In this document: piece by piece, positions 23,703 through 32,103 of the stretch
How positions within the stretch are numbered: position 1 is the first letter of the stretch
Layout: each line of letters starts with the position of its first letter
DNA from: Pollutimonas thiosulfatoxidans
Lineage (GTDB): Bacteria > Pseudomonadota > Gammaproteobacteria > Burkholderiales > Burkholderiaceae_B
Assembly (NCBI RefSeq): GCF_004022565.1
Contig: NZ_CP022987.1
Coordinates: forward strand, 992,001-1,056,000
Direction: 5' to 3'
DNA length: 64,000 bases
Program-made: the position numbers and the translations under genes
Notes under the pieces: generated by a model
Seen by the model: only the letters and a program-made list of their open reading frames with translations
Told to the model about the DNA's origin: nothing
Database searches by the model: none

Positions 23703-23771
23703 GAACAATAGGCGCCGGCAAGGCTTCAGCGCTGGCGCATATTGTTCAAATCTGTTGACTAGGAGGTTTTC

Positions 23772-24272
23772 ATGAGTATTCGTGATCTCATCCCCATGGG
23801 TCGACGCAGTGCGGCCCCCGCTTCGTCAAGCGGCATCGAGCATCCGTTTTTCTCGTTGCGGCGCGACGTAGACCGGCTATTTGACGACATGTTCAAGGGC
23901 TTCGATATGGGCTTTTCCAACGGAGCCACGAGCAGCGCCTTCAGTAGCGGCTGGCCTAGCGTGGAAGTATCCGACGAAGAGCATGCGGTACGCGTTACGG
24001 CTGAGCTTCCGGGCCTGCAAGAGAACGACATCGAACTCTTGCTGGAGGACGATGTCCTGACCCTGCGCGGCGAGAAGCGTGCCGAGAAACAAGACACGGC
24101 CAAGCAGTTTTCAGAGCGTTTCTACGGCCGGTTCGAGCGTCGTATTCGCTTGGGTTACGACATCGACCAGGACAAGGTCGAAGCCGACTTCAAGAACGGC
24201 GTGCTGGACATCGTTCTGCCCAAGGACCCGTCTGCGCAGTCCCGGGTCAAGCGCATTCCACTGCGTTCATAA
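23772..24272 (+). CDS. Small heat-shock protein, Hsp20/alpha-crystallin family
   Basis: A 166-residue ATP-independent holdase chaperone. The N-terminal arm has FFSLRRDVDRLFDDMFKGF. The alpha-crystallin domain spans about residues 58-160: WPSVEVSDEEHAVRVTAELP, LQENDIELLLEDDVLTLRGE, FERRIRLGYDIDQDKVEADF and NGVLDIVLPK. The C-terminal IPL (I-x-I/V-like) motif in RVKRIPLRS probably mediates oligomerisation. The start is preceded by a strong AGGAGG. The sigma-32-like promoter upstream and a strong terminator downstream indicate a single-gene heat-inducible transcript. Confidence 0.95.
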   Translation: MSIRDLIPMGRRSAAPASSSGIEHPFFSLRRDVDRLFDDMFKGFDMGFSNGATSSAFSSGWPSVEVSDEEHAVRVTAELPGLQENDIELLLEDDVLTLRGEKRAEKQDTAKQFSERFYGRFERRIRLGYDIDQDKVEADFKNGVLDIVLPKDPSAQSRVKRIPLRS

Positions 24273-24287
24273 GCAACGACCCACACC

Positions 24288-24325
24288 ATCCCCGGGGGCG
24301 GTTCCACCGCCTCCGGGATTTTTTT
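24288..24325 (+). terminator. Rho-independent terminator after hsp20
   Basis: A GC-rich hairpin, ATCCC...GGCGGT with loop TCC and ACCGCC...GGGAT, is followed directly by seven T residues. It lies 15 bases after the hsp20 stop codon and is the clearest intrinsic terminator in the window. Confidence 0.9.
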
Positions 24326-24393
24326 GCTTCTTTTCAGGACGAGCGAGTTACGGTAGTCTGGAAGTCTGCACACTTCGATAAAGGACGTCGCCC

Positions 24394-25338
24394 ATGATCT
24401 CCCGTCGAGACTACTTGGCGCTTTGCATGGCAGTCGGTGCCGGTTCCGTACTTGCCCCCAACCATCTGTGGGCAAATGAGAAGAAGCAGGGTCTCATCAC
24501 CCGTCCCATCCCATCTTCCGGTGAGCGGCTTCCCGTCATAGGCCTGGGCAGCGCCGCCACGTTCTCCAGCGCCGCCAGCGCGCATGACGTCGACGCCTTG
24601 AAGCAGGTGCTTCAGGCTTTTGTGCAAGAGGGCGGAGCCGTCTTCGACACGGCGCCCAGTTATGGCGCCTCGGAAGTGGTTGCCGGAAGAATCGTGCGCG
24701 AATTGGGCATCAGCGACAAGGTGTTCTGGGCGACTAAGCTGAACGTTGCCGGCTACGGTGGCGGTAAAGCCGACGTCGAGCAGGCCCGGGCCCAGATCGA
24801 GGCGTCGTTCAAGGCCGTTGATAAGCCCGTTATTGACCTGATCCAGGTACACAACCTGGGCGACCTCCCCACCCAGCTACCGCTACTGAAAGCCTTGCGC
24901 GACGAGAAGCGCATTCGTTATATGGGCGTTACGACGACCTTTCCGCGCCAGTACGAGCAACTCGAACAAGTCATGCGCACAGAGCGGCTGGATTTCATCG
25001 GCGTGGACTACGCCATTGATAACCGTGTCATGGAAGAGCGCATATTCCCCTTGGCAATCGACCGCGGGATCGCTGTGCTGGCCTACGTGCCATTTGGCCG
25101 CACCCGCTTATGGTCGCTGGTTAAAGGGCATGAAGTCCCAGCCTGGGCGACGGAGCTGGGCATCCGTTCGTGGGGGCAATTCTTTCTGAAGTTTGTGGTG
25201 TCCCACCCGGCCGTCACCTGTGCAACCCCTGCCACCAGTCGTGTCAAGAATGTGATCGACAACATGGGCGCAGCCTTTGGCGAATTGCCCGATGCCGCCA
25301 TGCGCGAACGCATGGCGCAGCATATACAGTCGCTTTGA
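24394..25338 (+). CDS. Aldo/keto reductase with Tat signal peptide
   Basis: A 314-residue oxidoreductase. The N-terminus MISRRDYLALCMAVGAG has a twin-arginine motif (SRRDYL) and a hydrophobic stretch, so the protein is probably exported folded by the Tat system. The barrel shows the AKR tetrad candidates: Asp in VFDTAPSYG, Tyr in the same loop, Lys in FWATKLNVAG and His in IQVHNLGDLP. The C-terminal cofactor region has PATSRVKNVIDNM. Cytosolic AKRs use NADPH; a periplasmic copy would need a cofactor loaded before export, which is why Tat makes sense. The substrate is unknown. Confidence 0.85.
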   Translation: MISRRDYLALCMAVGAGSVLAPNHLWANEKKQGLITRPIPSSGERLPVIGLGSAATFSSAASAHDVDALKQVLQAFVQEGGAVFDTAPSYGASEVVAGRIVRELGISDKVFWATKLNVAGYGGGKADVEQARAQIEASFKAVDKPVIDLIQVHNLGDLPTQLPLLKALRDEKRIRYMGVTTTFPRQYEQLEQVMRTERLDFIGVDYAIDNRVMEERIFPLAIDRGIAVLAYVPFGRTRLWSLVKGHEVPAWATELGIRSWGQFFLKFVVSHPAVTCATPATSRVKNVIDNMGAAFGELPDAAMRERMAQHIQSL

Positions 25339-25371
25339 CTTCAGTATCGTGTTGCAGCAGTGGGCGCGCCT

Positions 25372-25752
25372 TCATGAAGTTTGGCCTTTGGCGCGCCGCC
25401 GACGGCCATACCAGACTGCGTAGATGGCGACATTGGCCACGACCAGCAGTATCGCCAAGAGTATTTGGGTATCTCGGGTCAGGCCGGGCGGATACACAAG
25501 CATTGTTAAATAGTGCTCGATAAAGCCTCCCTCGTACTGTTCCTTGCCGGCCATCATCCGCAGCCAGTTTTCCAACGGAGTAAGAGGGCATATCCAGCCC
25601 ATTGCGACCACAGTCGCACCCCAGGCCAGGGCGGGCAGGTGCAAGTACGCCATTCGTGGCCGCCACAGGGCCAGCAAGCCCCCAAAGGCGACAAAGGTCA
25701 CAAAAGCGGCGTGTATCAACAACACCAGGTGAGCGAGCGCCAAGTAAAGCAT
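25372..25752 (-). CDS. DUF2784 family membrane protein
   Basis: A 126-residue integral membrane protein with four hydrophobic segments (about residues 5-28, 37-53, 80-88 and 95-115). The DUF2784 signatures ALAHLVLLIHAAFVTFVAFG, ICPLTPLENWLR and GGFIEHYL are visible. Function is unknown. It is divergent from the catalase gene across 75 bases. Confidence 0.87.
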   Translation of the reverse strand: MLYLALAHLVLLIHAAFVTFVAFGGLLALWRPRMAYLHLPALAWGATVVAMGWICPLTPLENWLRMMAGKEQYEGGFIEHYLTMLVYPPGLTRDTQILLAILLVVANVAIYAVWYGRRRRAKGQTS

Positions 25753-25827
25753 GTTTTCAACGATACCTTAAGAGTCATCCATTTGGCTTATAGTGGGAGG
25801 GTCAAGGCACAACACAGGAGCTAATTT

Positions 25828-27327
25828 ATGAATGACACAGGCAAGAAGCCGACCACAGATTCCACCACCGGCGCCGGCGCTCCCGCTCCGAGCGACCGCA
25901 ACTCGCTAACCATAGGCGCCAATGGCCCGATTCTTCTTCACGATGTGCACTTTCTGGAGCAGATGGCGCACTTCAACCGCGAAAAAGTCCCCGAGCGTCA
26001 ACCGCATGCCAAGGGGGCTGGCGCCTTTGGCGTTTTTGAAACCACCGAAGATGTGTCCGCCTATACCAAGGCCGCGCTGTTTCAGAAGGGTGCGCAAACC
26101 GAGATGCTGGCGCGGTTTTCTACCGTGGCTGGCGAAGCCGGCAGCCCGGACACCTGGCGCGACGTGCGCGGTTTCTCACTGAAGTTTTATACCGACGAAG
26201 GCAACTACGACCTGGTCGGCAACAACACGCCCATTTTCTTTGTGCGCGACCCCATGAAGTTCCCCCATTTCATCCGCAGCCAGAAGCGCCTGCCGGACTC
26301 GGGCCTGCGCGACAACCACATGCAATGGGATTTCTGGACCAACAACCCCGAATCCGCCCACCAGGTCGCTTACCTGATGGGGGAGCGCGGCCTGCCACGC
26401 ACCTGGCGCCACATGAACGGCTATGGATCACACACCTATATGTGGGCGAATGCCGCGGGCGAGAAGTTCTGGGTCAAGTATCACTTCCATACCCAGCAGG
26501 GCATGGAGTTCTTCACCAACCAGGAAGCGGCCGGCATGGCCGGGGCCGACGCCGATTTCCATCGCCGCGACCTGTTCAATGCGATTGCACGCGGCGAACA
26601 CCCGCGCTGGATACTGTCCGTACAGGTCATGCCCTATGCCGAGGCGGCCAATTACCGCATCAATCCTTTCGACCTCACTAAAGTCTGGCCCCACAAGGAC
26701 TACCCACTGATTCAGGTCGGCACGATGACGCTGAACCGCAACCCCGAGAACTTCTTTGCCCAGATCGAGCAGGCGGCGTTCTCGCCGGGCAACACCGTGC
26801 CGGGCATCGGGTTGTCACCAGACAAAATGCTGCTGGGCCGTGCCTTCGCCTACAACGATGCGCAGCGCAATCGCATTGGCACCAACTTCCATCAACTGCC
26901 GGTCAATCAGCCCAAGGTGCCTGTCAACACCTATATGTTCGATGGTCAGATGGCGTATCAACATAGTGGGAATGCGCCGGTTTATGCGCCCAACAGCGCT
27001 GGAAGGTCGTGGGCAGACACCACTGGCAAGGCCGAGGACGGCTGGGAAATGGACGGCGACATGGTGCGCGATGCCTACACCCTCCGTGCGGACGACGACG
27101 ACTTCAGCCAGCCCGGCACCCTGGTGCGGGAGGTTTTCAACGACAGCCAAAGAGACGCCCTGATCGAGCAGGTGGCTGGCAGCTTGCTGGGCGGTGTGCG
27201 CAGCCCGGTGCTGGAACGTGCCTTCGATTACTGGAAGAGCATCGATGCGGATGTCGGCCGCCGCATCGAAGAAAAGGTACGCGCTGGTCAGGCGGTCGAA
27301 CCTGCCGCCGGCATGGGCGAGGCCTAA
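25828..27327 (+). CDS. Monofunctional heme catalase
   Basis: A 499-residue small-subunit catalase that converts hydrogen peroxide to water and oxygen. The distal histidine lies in VPERQPHAKGAGAFG, the active-site asparagine in YDLVGNNTPIFFVRDP, and the proximal heme-ligand tyrosine in RAFAYNDAQRNRIG. The sequence HFNREKVPERQPHAKG is diagnostic of the family. An N-terminal Thr/Ala-rich tail of about 25 residues precedes the domain and no signal peptide is evident. The ribosome-binding site is AGGAG before ATG at 25828. A TATAGT hexamer at 25789 could be a -10 box, without a convincing -35. Confidence 0.95.
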   Translation: MNDTGKKPTTDSTTGAGAPAPSDRNSLTIGANGPILLHDVHFLEQMAHFNREKVPERQPHAKGAGAFGVFETTEDVSAYTKAALFQKGAQTEMLARFSTVAGEAGSPDTWRDVRGFSLKFYTDEGNYDLVGNNTPIFFVRDPMKFPHFIRSQKRLPDSGLRDNHMQWDFWTNNPESAHQVAYLMGERGLPRTWRHMNGYGSHTYMWANAAGEKFWVKYHFHTQQGMEFFTNQEAAGMAGADADFHRRDLFNAIARGEHPRWILSVQVMPYAEAANYRINPFDLTKVWPHKDYPLIQVGTMTLNRNPENFFAQIEQAAFSPGNTVPGIGLSPDKMLLGRAFAYNDAQRNRIGTNFHQLPVNQPKVPVNTYMFDGQMAYQHSGNAPVYAPNSAGRSWADTTGKAEDGWEMDGDMVRDAYTLRADDDDFSQPGTLVREVFNDSQRDALIEQVAGSLLGGVRSPVLERAFDYWKSIDADVGRRIEEKVRAGQAVEPAAGMGEA

Positions 27328-27355
27328 AGGCGCAGGATGCGCGGCGGCTGATGGC

Positions 27356-27877
27356 TTAACCGGCCATCGACAGCCGCGCATCACCTGAACATAGCGTCAG
27401 GCCGATGGCCAGGCGGCCATCTTCGCGCAACAGCAAGTGGCAGCAATCGGCCTCGATGTCGGCGACGATGTGGTTCGCTGCATCGTCTTCGGGCGCGCTA
27501 GGTGCCTGATACACAATGTGCTCGTGCCAAGTCACCTTCACCGTCGTCGCCTCGCTGCCATGCGAGACGACGTCCTTGATCGTTACATCCAACGAGTAAT
27601 CCGCAATGGTGCCCTTGCCGGCTAGCGTGCCGAATATGCCGCCCAGTTGCAGGATGTCTTCCTTCTCCAGCGTCATGGCTACACTGCCGGTATGCACGCC
27701 GTCCTTCTGGATGCGCAAGTCCACTTGAAAGGCCGCCCCGGCAGCCAGATTGGTATCCGTCCATTCCAATAGCAATTGCGGATCGTAGGCGCGCATCATG
27801 TCGCCTGCTTCTTCGCAGATACGTTGCAGGTATTTTCTTACGTCTTCCTTGGCCAAGCCGTGCGCCGCGGTGTCCAT
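27356..27877 (-). CDS. Conserved-looking protein of unknown function
   Basis: A 173-residue acidic protein that I do not recognise. The first 40 residues are helical (KEDVRKYLQRICEEAGDMM); the rest alternates beta-like segments such as VDLRIQKDGVHTGSVAMTLE and SLDVTIKDVVSHG, ending with a double-cysteine stretch (DIEADCCHLLLREDGR). No signal peptide or membrane helix. Base composition and codon use look like the neighbours, and the start at 27877 is preceded by AGGAGGCGTT, so it is likely a real gene. It converges with the catalase gene across 28 bases. Confidence 0.65.
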   Translation of the reverse strand: MDTAAHGLAKEDVRKYLQRICEEAGDMMRAYDPQLLLEWTDTNLAAGAAFQVDLRIQKDGVHTGSVAMTLEKEDILQLGGIFGTLAGKGTIADYSLDVTIKDVVSHGSEATTVKVTWHEHIVYQAPSAPEDDAANHIVADIEADCCHLLLREDGRLAIGLTLCSGDARLSMAG

Positions 27878-28057
27878 AACGCCTCCTTGATCGCGATGTA
27901 GTGGGGGGAATGTGGTTTGGCGTTGTCAGCATGCGTCATGCCGGATTCGGCGAGCCGCGTGGGGGATAGCTGTCTTTGCCCAAGTCGGTATATTCGGATT
28001 GGCAGTCACGCCGTGCGCCGGCACACTGGACTCCTGATCACCAGCCAGGAGAGCACC

Positions 28058-28324
28058 GTGCAAAAGCGACGCCCCACGCAACGCGGCCAGGGCATGACCG
28101 AGTACATCATTGTCGTGGCCCTGGTGGCGGTATCGGCCATCGCCGTGTACCAAATGTTCGGGCAGGTGGTGCGCTCGCAAACGGCCGCCATGGCCAAGGA
28201 ACTGGCCGGAGAAGATGGCTCTGAAGAATCGCGCATGGCGCAAACTGCGGCTGAGGCCGCTGCCGCCCAGACTGCCGCCAAGACCCTGAAGTCCTTTACC
28301 GGCAACGCGGGCGGCGGGCAATGA
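28058..28324 (+). CDS. Flp-type prepilin (major or pseudopilin of the Tad-like locus)
   Basis: An 88-residue type IVb prepilin read from a GTG codon at 28058 with ribosome-binding site AGGAGAG. The short basic leader VQKRRPTQRG would be cut before QGMTEYIIVVALVAVSAIAV, leaving Glu at +5 and Tyr at +6, the rule for Flp pilins. The hydrophobic helix is followed by a polar, Ala/Gln/Glu-rich tail (about 45 residues) rather than the very short tail of classical Flp. It overlaps the next gene by 4 bases and opens the pilus locus. Confidence 0.8.
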   Translation: MQKRRPTQRGQGMTEYIIVVALVAVSAIAVYQMFGQVVRSQTAAMAKELAGEDGSEESRMAQTAAEAAAAQTAAKTLKSFTGNAGGGQ

Positions 28325-29655
28325 CTGGCTTGGCACTTCCAGCCGGTGGCCACGCTGGTCAGCAAGGCCAGGCACTTGTGCTGGGCATGGTGCTGGCGGG
28401 TGCAGCGCTGATCGTCTTCTTACGCTACTTTGGGGTCGGTCAGGTGGTTGGTGCCAAGGCGAAGCACTTGCACGCATTGGACGCGGCGGCCTACAGCGGT
28501 GCATTGATCCAGGCCCGTGCGCTTAACATGCTGGCGTACGTCAACCGTGCCCATGTGGGCCACCAGTTGGCCATGGCTCATCTGGTCACTCTCGGTTCGT
28601 GGGCAGCATTGGGCGGCACGCAGGCGCGCCAATTGGGCTCGGCCAATCCGCCGGCGCACCTCATTGGCATGTTCTTCGGCCCGGAGCACGGCGCAGCGTA
28701 TCTGGCAGCCAGCAGGGCAGCGGGCCTGGAGACAATGTCGGCCGCCTCCCACGGCCAACTCGCGCAGGCCTACGCCGCGCACGATAGCGTGTTGCGCGAT
28801 GTGCTAAGCGTGGTCCAGAACGATATCGTTAACAGCGTGCCGGCCGCGCGACAGGCAGCCATCCACGCCGTACTATCCGCTAATTTCCAAAGCACTACCG
28901 GCCCGGCAGGGTTTGACCTGGCTGTCGATTACGATTCGTGGCCTGGCTACCTGCGGTCTTATTCCGGGCATGGCCACTTGCGAGGCGTGGTTCAAGAGGT
29001 CGCCGGTTTGTATGGCTTCCTGGCGGAGCGCAACGCTACAGAACGCAACCCCTGGGTGGTCGATGCCCGTTGCCCCGGTCTGCGGCACCAGTTGCGCCGC
29101 CGTGGCGACACGCAACTGGATGGGCAAGGGCGCTGGCAATCCACCGACACCCTGTCGTTTCATGCGCTGCGATCCAATCGCTGGATAGGGTGCTATTACC
29201 GTGAATACGCCATGGGTTGGGGGTGGATCCCAAGCGCAACATCACAAACCATAGGCGCACCCCATGTTGATGATCCGCCCGACGATTTCTCTGCACAGGA
29301 TTTCTGGCGCTGGGTACAAGAGGCAACGGACTGGGACATTGCCACGGGCGACGCCAACCCCTTGGCAAACTCCCGCGCGTCCGCATCGCGACAGCGCTGG
29401 CAGGGCGGTGGGTTGCCCGCCTACTTCGACGTTGCCAGCAACGCAGCTGCTGCTGTCGGCTTCGGCCTCACTTTGCGCCATCCGGGTCCGCAAGGACTTA
29501 CTGTCACCACACAAAGCGCCGCGGAAACCTTCTTTTCCCGTCCGACGAAGCGCGATGACCACCTCCATGAAGCGCCAAATCTGTTTCATCCCTACTGGCA
29601 ATCGCGCCTTGCGACGCACGCCAGCCAGGCTATCGATGCTCAGGTGCGGCCATGA
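28321..29655 (+). CDS. TadG-like pilus assembly protein
   Basis: A 444-residue protein. The N-terminus GQQGQALVLGMVLAGAALIV is a membrane helix with a pilin-like GQ start, followed by HLHALDAAAYSGALIQARAL and MLAYVNRAHVGHQLAMAHL, the pattern of TadG-related proteins (helix, then a D-A-A segment). The rest is a large extracytoplasmic domain with two cysteines (VVDARCPGLRHQL and RWIGCYYREY). No VWA-type metal site is evident. Overlaps the flanking genes by 4 bases. TadG-type proteins help assemble or anchor the pilus; a precise role is unknown. Confidence 0.65.
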   Translation: MTGLALPAGGHAGQQGQALVLGMVLAGAALIVFLRYFGVGQVVGAKAKHLHALDAAAYSGALIQARALNMLAYVNRAHVGHQLAMAHLVTLGSWAALGGTQARQLGSANPPAHLIGMFFGPEHGAAYLAASRAAGLETMSAASHGQLAQAYAAHDSVLRDVLSVVQNDIVNSVPAARQAAIHAVLSANFQSTTGPAGFDLAVDYDSWPGYLRSYSGHGHLRGVVQEVAGLYGFLAERNATERNPWVVDARCPGLRHQLRRRGDTQLDGQGRWQSTDTLSFHALRSNRWIGCYYREYAMGWGWIPSATSQTIGAPHVDDPPDDFSAQDFWRWVQEATDWDIATGDANPLANSRASASRQRWQGGGLPAYFDVASNAAAAVGFGLTLRHPGPQGLTVTTQSAAETFFSRPTKRDDHLHEAPNLFHPYWQSRLATHASQAIDAQVRP

Positions 29656-30410
29656 GGCGCCCATCATATGTGCGCACGCAGGACGGACAGTCCCTGCTTG
29701 AAGGCATGGTGGCGTTGCTGGTGCTTGGTTCTATATGGGCAGGCGTCGCCTGGTTGGGCCGACTGCAAGACATCGCCCTCACCACGCAGCATGCCAGTGG
29801 CCGGGCTGCATTTGCGGCAGCTCGCCAGGATACTGCGGGCCTTCCAGACCGACTCCGGGAGGGCTTCTTTGATCGTCCGGCTCATCAATGGGCTGATCGC
29901 GCGGGTAGCCGCTTGCTTGCCGCCACGCCGGACGATGTCCTGATCAGTCTCGATCGTGGCCCAGTCCTATCCTTGCTGGCGCAACCTGGCGGGTCCGGAT
30001 CGGTCGCAACACAGTTGCGCAGCGACTGGGCGTTGCACGACACCGGCCTGATCACAGCGCGCGTCGTTAGCCGGCCAACATCGGCCCTTAGCCACAATCG
30101 TCCCGACGGCATTCTGGGGCTGCGCATCCTCGACATAAGCCTTCCCGTTCTGGCGCGCCATACCAGCATATTGATCGGAGCCGGTCACGCCCCTGCCGAC
30201 ACTAGCGTCCAGCGCATCTTGCGCCAGTCTGGGTTGGCTTGGAGTGGTGCGGCTAATGCTTCGAAATCAGCCGGACGCATGGTGGCCGGCATCATGAATG
30301 ACGTGGACGATGGCTGGGATCGGCCCACGCCCGATTTCGACTGGCTGCTGCCTTGGGCGGGCCGGGTTCCCGGACGTCATCTGTCAAGAGCGGGGGGAAG
30401 TGATGATTAG
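29652..30410 (+). CDS. TadE-like pseudopilin
   Basis: A 252-residue protein with a class III-like start: the basic leader MRRPSYVRTQDG would be cleaved before QSLLEGMVALLVLGSIWAGV, placing Glu at +5. The rest is a soluble extracytoplasmic domain with the segments ASGRAAFAAARQDTAGLPDR and LGLRILDISLPVLARHTSIL. It resembles TadE/TadF-type minor pseudopilins in architecture. It overlaps the TadG-like gene by 4 bases and the next gene by 8. Confidence 0.65.
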   Translation: MRRPSYVRTQDGQSLLEGMVALLVLGSIWAGVAWLGRLQDIALTTQHASGRAAFAAARQDTAGLPDRLREGFFDRPAHQWADRAGSRLLAATPDDVLISLDRGPVLSLLAQPGGSGSVATQLRSDWALHDTGLITARVVSRPTSALSHNRPDGILGLRILDISLPVLARHTSILIGAGHAPADTSVQRILRQSGLAWSGAANASKSAGRMVAGIMNDVDDGWDRPTPDFDWLLPWAGRVPGRHLSRAGGSDD

Positions 30411-31119
30411 AAATCCCGGATGGTTGCGCAGGCGTCAGGCGATATACGCAACTGCACAAATTTTCCTGATGTGGGCTCTGTGGCCTACCCCGGCTAATGC
30501 GGCCCTTCAGGAAAGCCTGCAACAACAGATAGGCCGCTTTGCTGTTCCGGGCGCATCGTGGCAGGCGGTGCAGACTATCCGGCTTTCAGGCGTGCGCCTG
30601 CAGTATGCACAGTTCAGCTCGTCCGAGTCGCCTCTGACGGTGGTGCGTGCATTAAGCGATCATGCGACAGTTTTTCAGCGTGTGTTGACTACGCGCGGCG
30701 CGATTATTCTCTCAGGCCTGGGAGCAGGGCAGCATTGGCTGGCCGAGATTCACGCCCATGCTGCGGGCACCACAGGACGGGTATCCGCCTTACCGCTGGG
30801 CCGGGATGCAAAGTCGGCCCATGGCCACGCCCCTACCGTGCCCTATGAATGGTTGCCATCTGGCGCTGCCACCCGTTTCAGCTACCACGACGCCGATGTG
30901 GCCGGCAATGTGTTGCAGCATATCTTCAGCATACCTATGCCGGCCGACGCAGTCAGCGCGTACGTAAGCGAGCGCTTGCGAACGGACGGCTGGGTTATCG
31001 ATCCATTGCTGGCCAGTGCCTCAGGCCACAACGCCTGGCATCGGCGCGGAAAGCAACTGGTACTTGGGGCGGCGACCCATGGCGAGGCCAGCATGCTTTA
31101 TGTTTATCAACAGCAATAG
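30403..31119 (+). CDS. Exported protein of unknown function in the Tad-like locus
   Basis: A 238-residue protein with a signal peptide (QIFLMWALWPTPANA, cleavage near residue 31). I do not recognise the mature domain. It contains LQYAQFSSSESPLTVVRALS in the first half and a second segment IPMPADAVSAYVSERLRTDG with a similar look, suggesting an internal duplication of a small alpha/beta unit. The ATG at 30403 overlaps the preceding stop by 8 bases; the longer frame from 30298 lies inside the TadE-like gene. Its position just before cpaB suggests a periplasmic assembly or pilotin-like role, which is inference. Confidence 0.65.
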   Translation: MIRNPGWLRRRQAIYATAQIFLMWALWPTPANAALQESLQQQIGRFAVPGASWQAVQTIRLSGVRLQYAQFSSSESPLTVVRALSDHATVFQRVLTTRGAIILSGLGAGQHWLAEIHAHAAGTTGRVSALPLGRDAKSAHGHAPTVPYEWLPSGAATRFSYHDADVAGNVLQHIFSIPMPADAVSAYVSERLRTDGWVIDPLLASASGHNAWHRRGKQLVLGAATHGEASMLYVYQQQ

Positions 31120-31127
31120 GGCCTGCC

Positions 31128-32099
31128 ATGCGAGTTGCCGTACCGAATAGATCGATAGTGATGTTGCTGCTTGCCATAGTTGCCGGTCTGCTGGCGGCTT
31201 GGGCGGCGCGCCAGCACATCAATGGCAAGGTTCAATTATTGGAGGCCCAGGCTCGTGTGCCCACCAGCCAGCGCATTGTCGCTGCTCACGACCTGCCCGC
31301 AGGTACCAGGCTGACTGACGAGCATCTCATGCTTCGTTCCTTCCCCAGTACCGTCGTCTCCAGCGACAGTTTGCCGCCCGAGCGATACACCGAGCTTACC
31401 GGCGCCGTGCTTCGAGCCCCTTTGCGCGCTGGCGATGTTGTTCTTCCGGTGCATATGGCCACGCAGAAGCAAGCCGCCTTTTCCAGCCATCTGGCGTCCG
31501 GGCGCAGGGCGATTACGATGCCGGTGGACGCCATCAACTCAGTATCCGGCTTGCTCCAGCCGGGCGACCTTATCGATCTTTACGTGTCGTTCGAATATCA
31601 GCGTCGGCGCATCACCGCGCCATTGCTGCAAGGTGTACTGGTGCTTGCCACAGGCGCCAATACTCAGTTCGCGGGCTCGCTTGCGGAGGGCGAGCGACAT
31701 TCGTATGCCGCCGTCACGCTCGACGCGGCGCCGGAGGATGCCGTCAAGCTGGTTGCGGCGCGCCAAGGCGGAACAATCACCGCTGTGCTGCGTCCCCCTC
31801 ATGACGGCGCGGCGACACAGAAAGCTGTGCGGGGCGACCTGGCCAGTCTGCTGGGCGTTAACCGGCCGCCGCCGCCTCGCAATGATAGTGCGCAGGTTCT
31901 TTACGGTAACAAGACAGTGCGGCGGGTAGCACGTATCGGCGCGCAAGCTCCTGGAACATCGCAACGCAGTGGTGTTTTCGATCTCCCCAATGTCCAGGAG
32001 TTGGTCAGCGCCTGGCTATATGCGGGCGCGCAGGCCGAGGCCTTGGCCGGTGACAACACTCTGTTGCCTGAGCCGACCGACGGGCACTCCTCTCATTAG
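31128..32099 (+). CDS. cpaB: Flp pilus assembly protein CpaB/RcpC
   Basis: A 323-residue protein with one N-terminal membrane helix (VMLLLAIVAGLLAAWAARQH) and a SAF domain: QRIVAAHDLPAGTRLTDEHL. The second domain has RRAITMPVDAINSVSGLLQP and GDLIDLYVSF, the usual CpaB pattern. It works in the periplasm with the secretin of the Tad system. The start at 31128 lies 8 bases after the previous stop; the upstream extension of the frame is inside that gene. Confidence 0.9.
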   Translation: MRVAVPNRSIVMLLLAIVAGLLAAWAARQHINGKVQLLEAQARVPTSQRIVAAHDLPAGTRLTDEHLMLRSFPSTVVSSDSLPPERYTELTGAVLRAPLRAGDVVLPVHMATQKQAAFSSHLASGRRAITMPVDAINSVSGLLQPGDLIDLYVSFEYQRRRITAPLLQGVLVLATGANTQFAGSLAEGERHSYAAVTLDAAPEDAVKLVAARQGGTITAVLRPPHDGAATQKAVRGDLASLLGVNRPPPPRNDSAQVLYGNKTVRRVARIGAQAPGTSQRSGVFDLPNVQELVSAWLYAGAQAEALAGDNTLLPEPTDGHSSH

Positions 32100-32103
32100 A
32101 ACG

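Noticed and set aside
23712..23738. Hairpin in the hsp20 leader as a definite RNA thermometer
   Set aside because: The AGGAGG at 23761-23766 is outside the stable stem, and the classical ROSE or fourU patterns are not evident.
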